From assembly GCF_004006295.1 (NCBI RefSeq), contig NZ_CP026095.1, positions 2,962,001-3,026,000 on the forward strand: a stretch of DNA of 64,000 bases, read 5' to 3'. Each line of letters begins with the position of its first letter. Position 1 is the stretch's first letter. Source of the DNA: Peribacillus asahii. GTDB taxonomy: Bacteria; Bacillota; Bacilli; Bacillales; DSM-1321. The notes under the pieces are model-generated. The model saw only the letters and a list, made by a program, of their open reading frames with translations. It did not search any database and had not been told where the DNA came from. Below, one piece after another: positions 47,258 to 54,977 of this stretch. Made by a program: the position numbers and the translations under genes.

Positions 47258-47425
47258 TAATGCTGGTGCCAGATTGTTTAATCTGGCTTAAAAGGGAAAC
47301 CGGTGAAAGTCCGGTACTGTCCCGCAACTGTAAATGAGAGCTACCTACAAATAACCACTGTCGAATGACGGGAAGGTGTAGTTTAGTGATAATCATAAGT
47401 CAGGAGACCTGCCAGTGATTTACAA
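47258..47425 (+). promoter_or_regulatory. Cobalamin riboswitch upstream of the CntE-like exporter
   Basis: The plus strand carries GGGAAACCGGTGAAAGTCC, GGTACTGTCCCGCAACTGTA, AACCACTGTCG (B12 box), GGGAAGGTGTAGTTTAGTGA and AAGTCAGGAGACCTGCC, the complete cobalamin aptamer core. It is divergent from the nikABC riboswitch and in sequence clearly a different copy. It feeds into the terminator at 47511-47543. Confidence 0.96.
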
Positions 47426-47510
47426 CATCGAAAAAACCTACGGAGGATAGGGAGATGTTAGAACACTTGCATGACTTGTACAAATATGTACTTTTACATA
47501 GAATCGTTTT

Positions 47511-47543
47511 CACAGCTACTACCTTGTGTAGGAGCTGTTTTTT
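47511..47543 (+). terminator. Terminator of the exporter-side cobalamin riboswitch
   Basis: ACAGCTACTAC and GTAGGAGCTGT pair (one bulge) and are followed by TTTTTT. It lies ~110 bp before the exporter start. Confidence 0.8.
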
Positions 47544-47650
47544 ATTGCATGGGGATGTGAAGAAATAGAGAGGAGAATCGATAATAGTGAAGCAAAAATT
47601 CAATAAGAGGAACTATACAAGTATCAGGGGAAATAGGTGAGGAGCAGCCG

Positions 47651-48325
47651 TTGAACGTAAAACCTATAAGCTTCAAAATGATCCAGCTCTATTTGCTATC
47701 GATGCTATTCTTTACAGCTAATTCCGTATTGACTGTAATTTTCCCTCTACAGGCAGAGCATTATGGCTTTAAAACCTCTGAGATTGGAATCATGATGGGG
47801 CTCTACATGTTTGTTTGTATGTTCTTACGCCCATTTGCTGGACAAATGATTGCTAAATATGGTGTTAAAAAAGTGATGTGGACGTTACTCATTGTTCATG
47901 CACTAGCACTAGTATTGTATGTCTGGTTAGAAGTGGATAGCTTGTATGCTGTTCGATCACTCCAAGGTGTGGTCACAGCCTTCTTCTCTATGTCGATGCA
48001 AATCGGGATTACAGATATTTTACGAGATAAGGATCGTGGACAAGGGATGGCCATGTATTCACTTTCTACGGTGCTACCAGGATTGTACGGACCTGCACTA
48101 GCCCTGTATTTATGGTCGGATATGCAAGCCATTTATGTATTGGTCATCATTCTTGCGCTGCTACCACTACTTCTACAATTTAGAACACCATTTGAAGAAA
48201 CGAAAATAGAGTTCAAGCCCTTTTCTCTTAAACTCGTAAAAGAAAGTTTTTTTAGCGCTCCAAATAAACTGTTATCTCAGAAATGGCTGATTACGTCGCG
48301 GTTATGCAGAATGGTCATCTTGTAG
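47651..48325 (+). pseudogene. Truncated CntE-like MFS exporter
   Basis: The first ~205 residues are an MFS half-protein closely resembling the opine-metallophore exporter CntE by recall: LYLLSMLFFTANSVLTVIFP, GIMMGLYMFVCMFLRPFAGQ, SLQGVVTAFFSMSMQIGITD and AMYSLSTVLPGLYGPALALY. About six membrane segments are present, half the expected twelve. Near 48270 the sequence switches to the tail of a NikD-type ATPase in another frame, and this frame ends after KWLITSRLCRMVIL. It starts with TTG after GAGGAG, behind a cobalamin riboswitch. Probably non-functional. Confidence 0.8.
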
Positions 48326-48450
48326 AGCAAGCAAATGTATTTGATTTATTCGATTCACCACAGCATGCATATACAAAGCAATTGCTTGATGCACGCCCTA
48401 CTTTACACATAAACCCATCTACAAGGGAGGTTTCATATGAGTCTTCTTGA
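48274..48450 (+). pseudogene. nikD: C-terminal fragment of a NikD/OppD-type ATPase gene
   Basis: From about 48274 a different frame reads ISEMADYVAVMQNGHLVEQ, then NVFDLFDSPQHAYTKQLLDA, the post-H-loop region and tail of NikD/OppD ATPases, ending in TGA at 48448-48450. It has no start and no Walker motifs. It overlaps the next ATPase start by 14 bp, the usual nikD-nikE arrangement. The N-terminal piece of such a gene is at 42608-42697 on the minus strand; ~190 middle residues are absent from the window. Confidence 0.82.
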
Positions 48451-49252
48451 CGTAAAACAAATTTCTCACACTTATAAGACGAATTCAATGTTTAAGCCCC
48501 ATCATAAACGTACTGTATTAAACGATATTTCATTCTCAATTGACGAAGGCAGTTGCTTTGCAATGCTTGGTTCAAGCGGCGCTGGGAAAAGTACGATTGG
48601 GAAAATTATGCTTGGTATAGAAAAAACAACACAAGGATCTGTACAATTTATGGGACATGACCTTTATACAATTGATAAAAAATTAAAGCACCAGTTACGC
48701 CGTGATTTGCAGGTTGTGTTTCAAGATTCGTATTCATCAGTGAATCCGCGCATGACAGCCGAACAGATTATTGCCGAGCCACTCAGAAATTATGAGAAGC
48801 TTTCTGCTACGGAACAAAAACGCTCAATTATAGAACTACTTGAACACGTTGGTCTAAACAAAAGGGATTTAATAAAATACCCACATGAATTCAGCGGCGG
48901 TCAGCTCCAGCGAATTAACATTGCACGTGCGCTGTCTCTAAAGCCGAAGTTAATCGTATTAGATGAGCCAGTGAGCAGCCTGGATATGGTCAATCAAACG
49001 CTCATTTTAGAGCTTTTAAATAACCTAAAAAAGGAACTCGGTTTGACCTATTTCTTTATTACACATGATATTAAAGCCGCGCATATGCTAGCGGATCAGC
49101 TCGGTATTTTAGAAAAAGGACAACTTGTGGAAGTCTTTAATAATCCTAGTGAGTTTTTTACTTCTGTTCACCCCGTTGTTCATCAATTACGCAGTGCCAT
49201 ATTAGCCGAGCATCCAAGTAGTCGCACAATCCGTAGCAACAAACGTCCATAA
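48437..49252 (+). CDS. nikE: ABC transporter ATP-binding protein (NikE/CntF-like)
   Basis: This 271-residue ATPase has Walker A GSSGAGKSTIGK (~residue 45), Q-loop VVFQDSYSSVNPRM (~95), signature FSGGQLQRINIARAL (~154), Walker B LIVLDEP and the H-loop ITHD. Its family (OppF/NikE) pairs with a NikD-type subunit, but only fragments of such a gene remain here. The gene itself is intact, with AAGGGAGG upstream. Its natural partners NikBC are on the opposite strand ~5 kb away. Confidence 0.9.
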   Translation: MSLLDVKQISHTYKTNSMFKPHHKRTVLNDISFSIDEGSCFAMLGSSGAGKSTIGKIMLGIEKTTQGSVQFMGHDLYTIDKKLKHQLRRDLQVVFQDSYSSVNPRMTAEQIIAEPLRNYEKLSATEQKRSIIELLEHVGLNKRDLIKYPHEFSGGQLQRINIARALSLKPKLIVLDEPVSSLDMVNQTLILELLNNLKKELGLTYFFITHDIKAAHMLADQLGILEKGQLVEVFNNPSEFFTSVHPVVHQLRSAILAEHPSSRTIRSNKRP

Positions 49253-49290
49253 GAAAGGTATGCCTTCTACATTGTTGAAAACAACTTTAT

Positions 49291-49333
49291 CAACGAAAGA
49301 TCTATGAAAAATCATCGGTCTTTCGTTGTTTTT
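49291..49333 (+). terminator. nikE terminator
   Basis: CAACGAAAGA and TCTTTCGTTG pair around an 18-base loop, followed by TTTTTATATAG. Confidence 0.85.
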
Positions 49334-49589
49334 ATATAGAATAGATTTTATTTCATGTGGCTTTCGATGTTTAGATTAATTTTAAAGTATAGAGAAATCG
49401 GGGTTCATCTTGGTTGAGAGGCTGAGTATAAAGCTAGCCCTTACAGGTAAAGAAAATGGCTTTGAATTTGCTGATTTACCCTTAAATTTATTGAAGCAAA
49501 TTATGAAAGTACGTCATTCGATTAACAGTGGCAAATTTAATTACCACATATACACAAATAGATTGAAGTATACTATTGCCTAAAGTATA

Positions 49590-49805
49590 TTGAAGCATAT
49601 CATTGCCAATTCGGCAAGATTATGGTTCGAGTCACACATGCATAATCACTCCTTAATATTGTTGGAAGCTGGTGCAGCCATTAAAGAAGTACAGGATCGA
49701 TTAGGGCAGACTGATGTACAAACCACAATGAATATCTATGCACACGTTACAAAAAAAGCAAAAGCAAAGGCTATGCAAAAATTTGAAAAGTACCTCAATA
49801 TTTGA
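49590..49805 (+). pseudogene. Tyrosine recombinase (phage integrase) C-terminal remnant
   Basis: The frame ends with SLILLEAGAAIKEVQDRLGQ and TDVQTTMNIYAHVTKKAK, the terminal box of phage-type integrases including the catalytic Tyr in NIYAHVT. The Arg of the HxLR box is not recognisable and no upstream integrase domain exists; 49334-49589 shows only short decayed frames and a 27-bp near-repeat. It marks a former integration event next to the rearranged metal locus. Confidence 0.7.
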
Positions 49806-49856
49806 CTACAGTTGAATACGATTCGATGAAATTAATTGAAATAGCCAAAAAGAAAA

Positions 49857-49880
49857 AACCCTTGATTTTCAAGGGTTTTG
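49857..49880. terminator. Hairpin with T tail after the integrase remnant
   Basis: AACCCTTGA and TCAAGGGTT pair around TTT, followed on the plus strand by TTGACA. A-rich on the left, so it may serve the minus strand too, for the DUF2639 gene. Confidence 0.55.
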
Positions 49881-49912
49881 ACACTATTTGATATCCAATG
49901 ATATCTATATAT

Positions 49913-49937
49913 CGAACCTCAGTGGCCCGAACCTGTT
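49913..49937. repeat. Second copy of the CGAACCTCAGTG repeat
   Basis: CGAACCTCAGTGGCCCGAAC followed by CTGTT matches 42244-42268 at 23 of 25 positions, but the outer palindrome arms seen there are not conserved. Confidence 0.6.
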
Positions 49938-49943
49938 ACTTGG

Positions 49944-50084
49944 TTATTTTTGCAATTCTTTATATAAATTCCGCAACACATACGTCTTATACAGCTCTAG
50001 CTTTCGACGCTCTACCGGATGATGCTTAATCCCCATCTTCTTTAATTCCGCAATAAACCAACCTTTTGAATATTGATAAGCCAT
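49944..50084 (-). CDS. DUF2639 small protein (YflJ-like)
   Basis: This 46-residue basic protein starts MAYQYSKGWFIAELKKMGI and continues HPVERRKLELYKTYVLRNLY, the layout of the YflJ/DUF2639 family of Bacillus, whose role is unknown. A strong GGAGG ribosome site lies seven bases before the ATG at 50084. A longer frame from 50138 lacks such a site. Confidence 0.78.
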   Translation of the reverse strand: MAYQYSKGWFIAELKKMGIKHHPVERRKLELYKTYVLRNLYKELQK

Positions 50085-50140
50085 TTCTATTCCTCCTCTA
50101 GCATTTAGAACAACATATGCTAGAGAAACTAGATACATGC

Positions 50141-51214
50141 TTATTTTTTCATTAAATCTAGTAATAATTGATACATTTCGGGTCCTGTTTTAAATGGGCG
50201 CTTCTGCTCCATCTTCGCGCGATACGTCGAAGACTCCTTCAATAAATGATCAAGCGTTGACTCAAATTGTTCAAAACTCAAGTTTTCCTCTTGAATCACT
50301 TGACAAAATCCTTGTTTTTCAAAGCTCGCCGCATTTAAAATTTGATCGCCGCGAGAAGCATTTGCACTTAGTGGAATCAGCAGCATCGGTTTTTGTAAGC
50401 CAAGAAACTCAAAAATTGAATTAGATCCTGCACGTGAAACAACAACATCTGCCGCTGCTAATAAGTCGAATAGCTCCTCGTGCACATATTCAAACGGAGC
50501 ATATCCTGGCTGCTTCAATGACTCCTCAACATTTCCTTTACCGCAAATGTGAATGATTTGGTAATGGCGAAGCAACTCCTCAAGATGCTTTGTAATCAAA
50601 TGATTAATGCGGACAGCACCTAAGCTCCCGCCCATAATGAGCAAGACTGGCTTATTACTAGTAAAACCACAAAAGCGCTTTCCTTTTTCTCCATTTCCCG
50701 CAAAAATACCATCGCGCAATACAGCGCCGATATATAACGCTTTTTCTTTCGGCAAATGGGCATTAGACTCTTCAAACGTTGTAAAAATTCTTGAAGCAAA
50801 TGGCATCGCGATTTTATTCGCTAAACCTGGTGTGTAATCGGATTCATGAATAAAAATCGGAATTTTAAGCATTTTAGCTGCAAGCACAACTGGAACAGAC
50901 ACAAATCCCCCTTTAGAGAAAATAAAATCTGGTCGTGTTTTCTTTAAAATTCGACGTGCATCAAAGATTCCTTTAATTACACGAAATGGGTCTTTTAAAT
51001 TTTCAACCGATAAATATCTGCGCAGTTTTCCAACAGATACCGTTTCATAACGAATATTAGGGAATTCTTTTTCAATAATCGTTTTTTCAATCCCTTTTTC
51101 AGAGCCAATATACGTAATATCCCAATCATTTTTAATAAATTCAGGAATAATTGCTGTATTTACAGATACATGTCCAGCCGAACCTCCGCCGGTAAACACG
51201 ATTTTTTTTGTCAA
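50141..51214 (-). CDS. murG: UDP-N-acetylglucosamine transferase MurG-like
   Basis: This ~357-residue GT-B glycosyltransferase makes lipid II from lipid I at the membrane. The N-terminal glycine loop FTGGGSAGHVSVNTAI and donor-binding segments LIMGGSLGAVRINHLI, VVSRAGSNSIFEFLGLQKPM and LIPLSANASRGDQ are present. I chose TTG at 51214 because GGAAGGTG lies six bases upstream; a longer frame from 51277 has no support. It stands alone, away from a division/wall cluster, so it may be a second MurG or a glycolipid enzyme of the same family. Confidence 0.88.
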   Translation of the reverse strand: MTKKIVFTGGGSAGHVSVNTAIIPEFIKNDWDITYIGSEKGIEKTIIEKEFPNIRYETVSVGKLRRYLSVENLKDPFRVIKGIFDARRILKKTRPDFIFSKGGFVSVPVVLAAKMLKIPIFIHESDYTPGLANKIAMPFASRIFTTFEESNAHLPKEKALYIGAVLRDGIFAGNGEKGKRFCGFTSNKPVLLIMGGSLGAVRINHLITKHLEELLRHYQIIHICGKGNVEESLKQPGYAPFEYVHEELFDLLAAADVVVSRAGSNSIFEFLGLQKPMLLIPLSANASRGDQILNAASFEKQGFCQVIQEENLSFEQFESTLDHLLKESSTYRAKMEQKRPFKTGPEMYQLLLDLMKK

Positions 51215-51367
51215 TGTTTTCACCTTCCAACCAAAAGAACTTACCTTCCATAATACCACACCTGAACCATTCACCAACTAAAAAGAAAAATCAAATTCTT
51301 TTCATTTCCATGACAGACGTATGATATAATTTTTCCATTGTGGAAAATTTGAACTAGAGGTACATCA

Positions 51368-52726
51368 ATGAATCAAACATTTAATAAAACAGCAAAAGTT
51401 CGCCAATTATTTCACCTATTAATTCCAATTCTCATTACTCAGCTTGGATTATATGCAATGACTTTTTTTGACATTATGATGTCTGGACAATATCATACCG
51501 TAGATGTTGCAGGTGTCTCTATTGGAAGTTCTTTATGGACACCGGTTTATATGGGTTTAGGGGGCGTGCTCATTGCGTTGACCCCTGTTGTTTCACAATT
51601 GGTCGGCTCTAAACGGACAAACTCTGTTCCCTTTTCTGTTATACAAGCCCTTTATTTATCCGTTGCTATTGCATTATCGGTTTTAACTGTCGGTACATTT
51701 ACGGTTAATCCCATTTTAAATATGATGGATCTAGAGGCAAATGTTCATCAAATTGCTCATGACTATCTTGTGGCACTTTCATTTGGAATCATTCCCTTGT
51801 TTATTTATGATACATTGCGTGCTTTCATTGATGCACTTGGAAAAACAAGAGTATCGATGCTTATTACACTCGGAGCCTTACCAATTAATATTTTATTAAA
51901 TTATATGCTTATTTACGGGAAATTGGGACTTCCGGAATTAGGAGGTGTTGGTTCTGGATACGCAACTGCGGTTACGTATTGGATCATAGCTATTGTGGCC
52001 ATTATCGTCGTCATACGCATTCATCCATTTGCCGTCTATAACGTATTTCAAAAGTTTTACCGCATTTCATGGAAAGAATGGAGCTCATTCTTAAAGATTG
52101 GAATTCCGATTGGTCTCGCTGTGTTTTTTGAAACAAGCATTTTTTCTGCTGTAACCTTACTGATGAGTGAATATGATACCGTGACCATTGCCTCTCATCA
52201 AATCGCTATGAATTTTGCTTCACTGTTATATATGATACCATTAAGTATTTCAATGGCTTTAACGATTGTTATTGGCTTTGAAGTAGGCGCAAAACGCTTG
52301 AAAGATGCTCGTGAATATAGTCTTATTGGAATTACGATGGCTTTATCCATGGCTTTACTTTGTGCAACCGTGCTGTTCTTTTTCCGAGAATCAGTTGCCT
52401 CTATTTATACACAAGATCAAACCGTTATAACGCTTACGACTCACTTCTTACTATATGCAATGTTCTTCCAAATATCAGATGCTCTTCAAGCTCCAATTCA
52501 AGGGATTTTACGAGGATACAAAGATGTCACCATTACCTTCTTCATGTCTCTTCTCTCTTATTGGATACTTGGATTACCCATTGGTTACACACTCGCTAAC
52601 TTTTTCGATATGGGACCTGATGGTTACTGGATTGGATTAATTGCGGGATTAGCGATTGGGGCAATTGGCCTCGCTACAAGACTAAGGTTCATTCAACGAA
52701 CGAATGTCCTTCAAAAAGCTTCCTAA
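51368..52726 (+). CDS. MATE-family multidrug efflux transporter (NorM-like)
   Basis: This 452-residue protein has twelve predicted membrane segments and the MATE features PILITQLGLYAMTFFDIMMS, near-repeated in the second half as IPIGLAVFFETSIFSAVTLL, plus PINILLNYMLIYGKLG. It likely exports cationic drugs or metabolites using an ion gradient; substrates are unknown. Divergent from murG, terminated at 52732-52785. Confidence 0.92.
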   Translation: MNQTFNKTAKVRQLFHLLIPILITQLGLYAMTFFDIMMSGQYHTVDVAGVSIGSSLWTPVYMGLGGVLIALTPVVSQLVGSKRTNSVPFSVIQALYLSVAIALSVLTVGTFTVNPILNMMDLEANVHQIAHDYLVALSFGIIPLFIYDTLRAFIDALGKTRVSMLITLGALPINILLNYMLIYGKLGLPELGGVGSGYATAVTYWIIAIVAIIVVIRIHPFAVYNVFQKFYRISWKEWSSFLKIGIPIGLAVFFETSIFSAVTLLMSEYDTVTIASHQIAMNFASLLYMIPLSISMALTIVIGFEVGAKRLKDAREYSLIGITMALSMALLCATVLFFFRESVASIYTQDQTVITLTTHFLLYAMFFQISDALQAPIQGILRGYKDVTITFFMSLLSYWILGLPIGYTLANFFDMGPDGYWIGLIAGLAIGAIGLATRLRFIQRTNVLQKAS

Positions 52727-52731
52727 AAATA

Positions 52732-52785
52732 ACCTCTTCTTCAAGCAATAGATCAGAATCATTGCTTGAAGAAGAGGTATTTTTT
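52732..52785 (+). terminator. MATE gene terminator
   Basis: ACCTCTTCTTCAAGCAAT is exactly complementary to ATTGCTTGAAGAAGAGGT (18 bp), followed by ATTTTTT. Confidence 0.93.
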
Positions 52786-52883
52786 AACATAGTCAAATCT
52801 ATAAACGATGAACATTCCGCCCATCTTGTGCATAACATATTTTGCATAAGTAACTATTTTATTGACGAAAAGAGGAATTCAAT

Positions 52884-53348
52884 ATGTTTCCCTTCAGCAG
52901 CCTTTTCTCATCTTCCAAAAATCAAAACAGCTTCTTAAAAAACTTGCAGCAAAACGATGTTCAATCCTTTATCGAGAAAGTTTTCACAGAAGTGATGCCC
53001 AACAATATGCAAGACGTGATGAATCAAGGAGCTGTTAAAGCAAAAGAGAGCGGGACCCGCACAGCAGAAAATCCACTACAAGCAAATGTACTAGAAACCC
53101 ATTCATTTATCTATATTCGAATTCCGATTCAAGATGAAAGCTGGCTTAAACAAATGAAAATTTACCATACTTCCAACCAATCGATAATCCATGATATCCC
53201 AAACGAAGGAGATAAGCATAACATCCCCTTACCGGCTCTTGTCCGAAAAAAAGGAACATTCGTTCAATATAAAGACAATATATTAGAAATCCGATTTCAA
53301 AAGCATTCCGATTTGAACTACTCGGAAATAGATATTTCAGAACTATAA
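52884..53348 (+). CDS. Hsp20/GerT-like protein, probably spore-associated
   Basis: This 154-residue soluble protein has an N-terminal Phe/Ser-rich start, a helical region (SFIEKVFTEVMPNNMQDVM) and a C-terminal all-beta region (ANVLETHSFIYIRIPI, TFVQYKDNILEIRFQKH) like alpha-crystallin type spore proteins such as GerT. The similarity is by pattern only. AGAGGA precedes the ATG. A hairpin (53352-53378) follows and separates it from the convergent CAP-domain gene. Confidence 0.5.
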   Translation: MFPFSSLFSSSKNQNSFLKNLQQNDVQSFIEKVFTEVMPNNMQDVMNQGAVKAKESGTRTAENPLQANVLETHSFIYIRIPIQDESWLKQMKIYHTSNQSIIHDIPNEGDKHNIPLPALVRKKGTFVQYKDNILEIRFQKHSDLNYSEIDISEL

Positions 53349-53351
53349 CAA

Positions 53352-53378
53352 CCCCCAAACTATCAAGCTGTTTGGGGG
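53352..53378. terminator. Bidirectional terminator between convergent genes
   Basis: CCCCCAAAC and GTTTGGGGG form a 9-bp stem between two convergent stops. T content after the stem is modest on both strands. Confidence 0.65.
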
Positions 53379-53403
53379 TCTCGATTCTTATAATCTAGCA
53401 ATC

Positions 53404-54159
53404 TTATTTTCCAATAAACATTTGTGTCCAGTAGTTACCTGAAGCTACATAGCCTACTCCAATATGAGTAAAGCTTGAATTCATAATATTTTCACGGTGT
53501 CCTTGGCTATCCATCCAAGCTTGTACAACTTGCTCAGGTGTTGTTTGACCTTGAGCAATGTTTTCACCAGCTGATTTATAGTTAATACCAAATGATTTCA
53601 TCATATCAAATGGTGAACCGTACGTTGGGCTATTATGATCAAAGTAGTTTTTATCTTTCATATCTTGAGATTTAGCACGAGCAACTTTGCTTAACTCTGT
53701 ATCTAATGTAAGTGGAGCTAACCCTTGTTTTGCACGTTCAGCGTTTGTTAATTCTACTACTTTCTTTTCAAAAGCACTTACTGAAGTATTTGTTTCAGCT
53801 GCTGTTGATTTGTTTGTGTCAGCAGTAGCATTATTGTTTGTTGTTGGCTGTTGTGTTGTTGGTTTTTGTACTTGTTGTTGTGTTGGTGCTTGTTGTTTTG
53901 CTTGTGTTGGCTGTTGCGCTTGTTGTGTTGGTGTTGATTGTTTTACTGGTGCTTGAATTACGTTTCCTTGTACTTTAATACCATACTTAGCAAAGTATTG
54001 TTGAATGAACTTTTGTGCATCTTCCTGTGATGTTACTTTATATGTGAACTGTTTAGTAGGTTGACAATTTACTTGTGCTGCTTCTGCTTGATTGAATCCA
54101 GCTCCTGAGAACATGACTGCGGCTGCGGCTACTGTTGATAGAATTAATTTCTTTTTCAT
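53404..54159 (-). CDS. Secreted CAP-domain protein (YkwD-like)
   Basis: This 251-residue protein has a Sec signal peptide (cleavage after AEA near residue 27), a short conserved N-terminal region, a Thr/Gln/Pro-rich low-complexity linker (~70-125) and a C-terminal CAP/SCP domain (VVELTNAERAKQGLAPL, FDHNSPTYGSPFDMM, SAGENIAQG, HRENIMNSSFTHIGVGY). Bacterial CAP proteins are exported and of uncertain function. The 409-bp upstream gap contains a 9+9 palindrome (54454-54480) and the terminator of the upstream lipoprotein gene. Confidence 0.9.
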   Translation of the reverse strand: MKKKLILSTVAAAAVMFSGAGFNQAEAAQVNCQPTKQFTYKVTSQEDAQKFIQQYFAKYGIKVQGNVIQAPVKQSTPTQQAQQPTQAKQQAPTQQQVQKPTTQQPTTNNNATADTNKSTAAETNTSVSAFEKKVVELTNAERAKQGLAPLTLDTELSKVARAKSQDMKDKNYFDHNSPTYGSPFDMMKSFGINYKSAGENIAQGQTTPEQVVQAWMDSQGHRENIMNSSFTHIGVGYVASGNYWTQMFIGK

Positions 54160-54453
54160 TTGTATTTCCTCCTAGTCAATCTGTTGTTTGGCTTTCTGGA
54201 ATCATCATATCATGGCTTTTTTGTAACAATACGACCAGCCATTTCCAAAAGATTAACAGATCAAAAGGAAAGAGCATTAAATGATTTCTCTCCTGCTCTT
54301 AAACGATGCAACCCCTTAGTAATACTACCATTTAAATGTTTTTTTCATTTTTATTCTCTCGTTCTCTATTTCTCTGTCAATGGTAGTTTTTCTTGTCTTA
54401 TTCCATAACCTTCTAAAAAATCAATATTGACACTTTTCTATTCCCCAGCTTTT

Positions 54454-54480
54454 TGTAACATTCTTTACTATAATGTTACA
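54454..54480. promoter_or_regulatory. Palindrome TGTAACATT-N9-AATGTTACA
   Basis: TGTAACATT (54454-54462) and AATGTTACA (54472-54480) are exact inverted repeats spaced by nine bases, followed by more TTAC/GTAA motifs up to ~54525. It looks like a dimeric regulator operator; the regulator is unknown. It lies ~300 bp upstream of the CAP-domain gene. Confidence 0.4.
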
Positions 54481-54568
54481 AAGTTACGAGAAAAATTACT
54501 ATTTTACAATTACCGTAACAAAAAAGATCTAGTATTATACCAGACCCTTTACTTTATTCTTCTCTTAT

Positions 54569-54955
54569 TTAATTCTTTGCTCCAATTACAAATTCTCGTT
54601 TTGGCATTGTATGCAAGTTTCGTGCGGTTACATGGGCATATACATAATATGTTCCTTCTTCTTTAAATGTTTTTTCAAGCTTATACACGCCATCTTGACT
54701 ATGCTTGACAGGAATCGTTTCACTTTCCTCCTCGTCTTCACGCCAAATTTCAAAGCTTACCTCGTCGGCATCTGTAACGATTTCATCTCCATATGTTACT
54801 TTTGCTTGAAAGATAACCGTTTCATTCACTTTTGCTAGTTCAGGAGTTATCTCTAATTCTACATGTAACATCTTTGGAAGCTGCTCCTCTTCTTCCTTGC
54901 CGCATCCAACTAAGACAATAAGAACAGTTAAAAATAAAACGATTATTTTTCTCAT
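54569..54955 (-). CDS. YtkA-like domain lipoprotein
   Basis: This 128-residue protein has a lipobox (LVGC ~18), an acidic stretch and an Ig-like YtkA/FixH-type domain (LEITPELAKVNETVIFQAKV, GVYKLEKTFKEEGTYYVYAH, ending in a HTMPKREFVIG segment). Exposed outside the membrane. Last gene of a co-directional set with a histidine kinase, response regulator and propeller lipoprotein, 22 bp after the kinase gene. Confidence 0.8.
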   Translation of the reverse strand: MRKIIVLFLTVLIVLVGCGKEEEEQLPKMLHVELEITPELAKVNETVIFQAKVTYGDEIVTDADEVSFEIWREDEEESETIPVKHSQDGVYKLEKTFKEEGTYYVYAHVTARNLHTMPKREFVIGAKN

Positions 54956-54977
54956 TCGTCATGCCCCCTGCTTTAGT

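Noticed and set aside
49410..49580. Short open frame MERLSIKLALTGKENG-like upstream of the integrase tail
   Set aside because: It has no recognisable domain and no continuation, and coding status cannot be supported.
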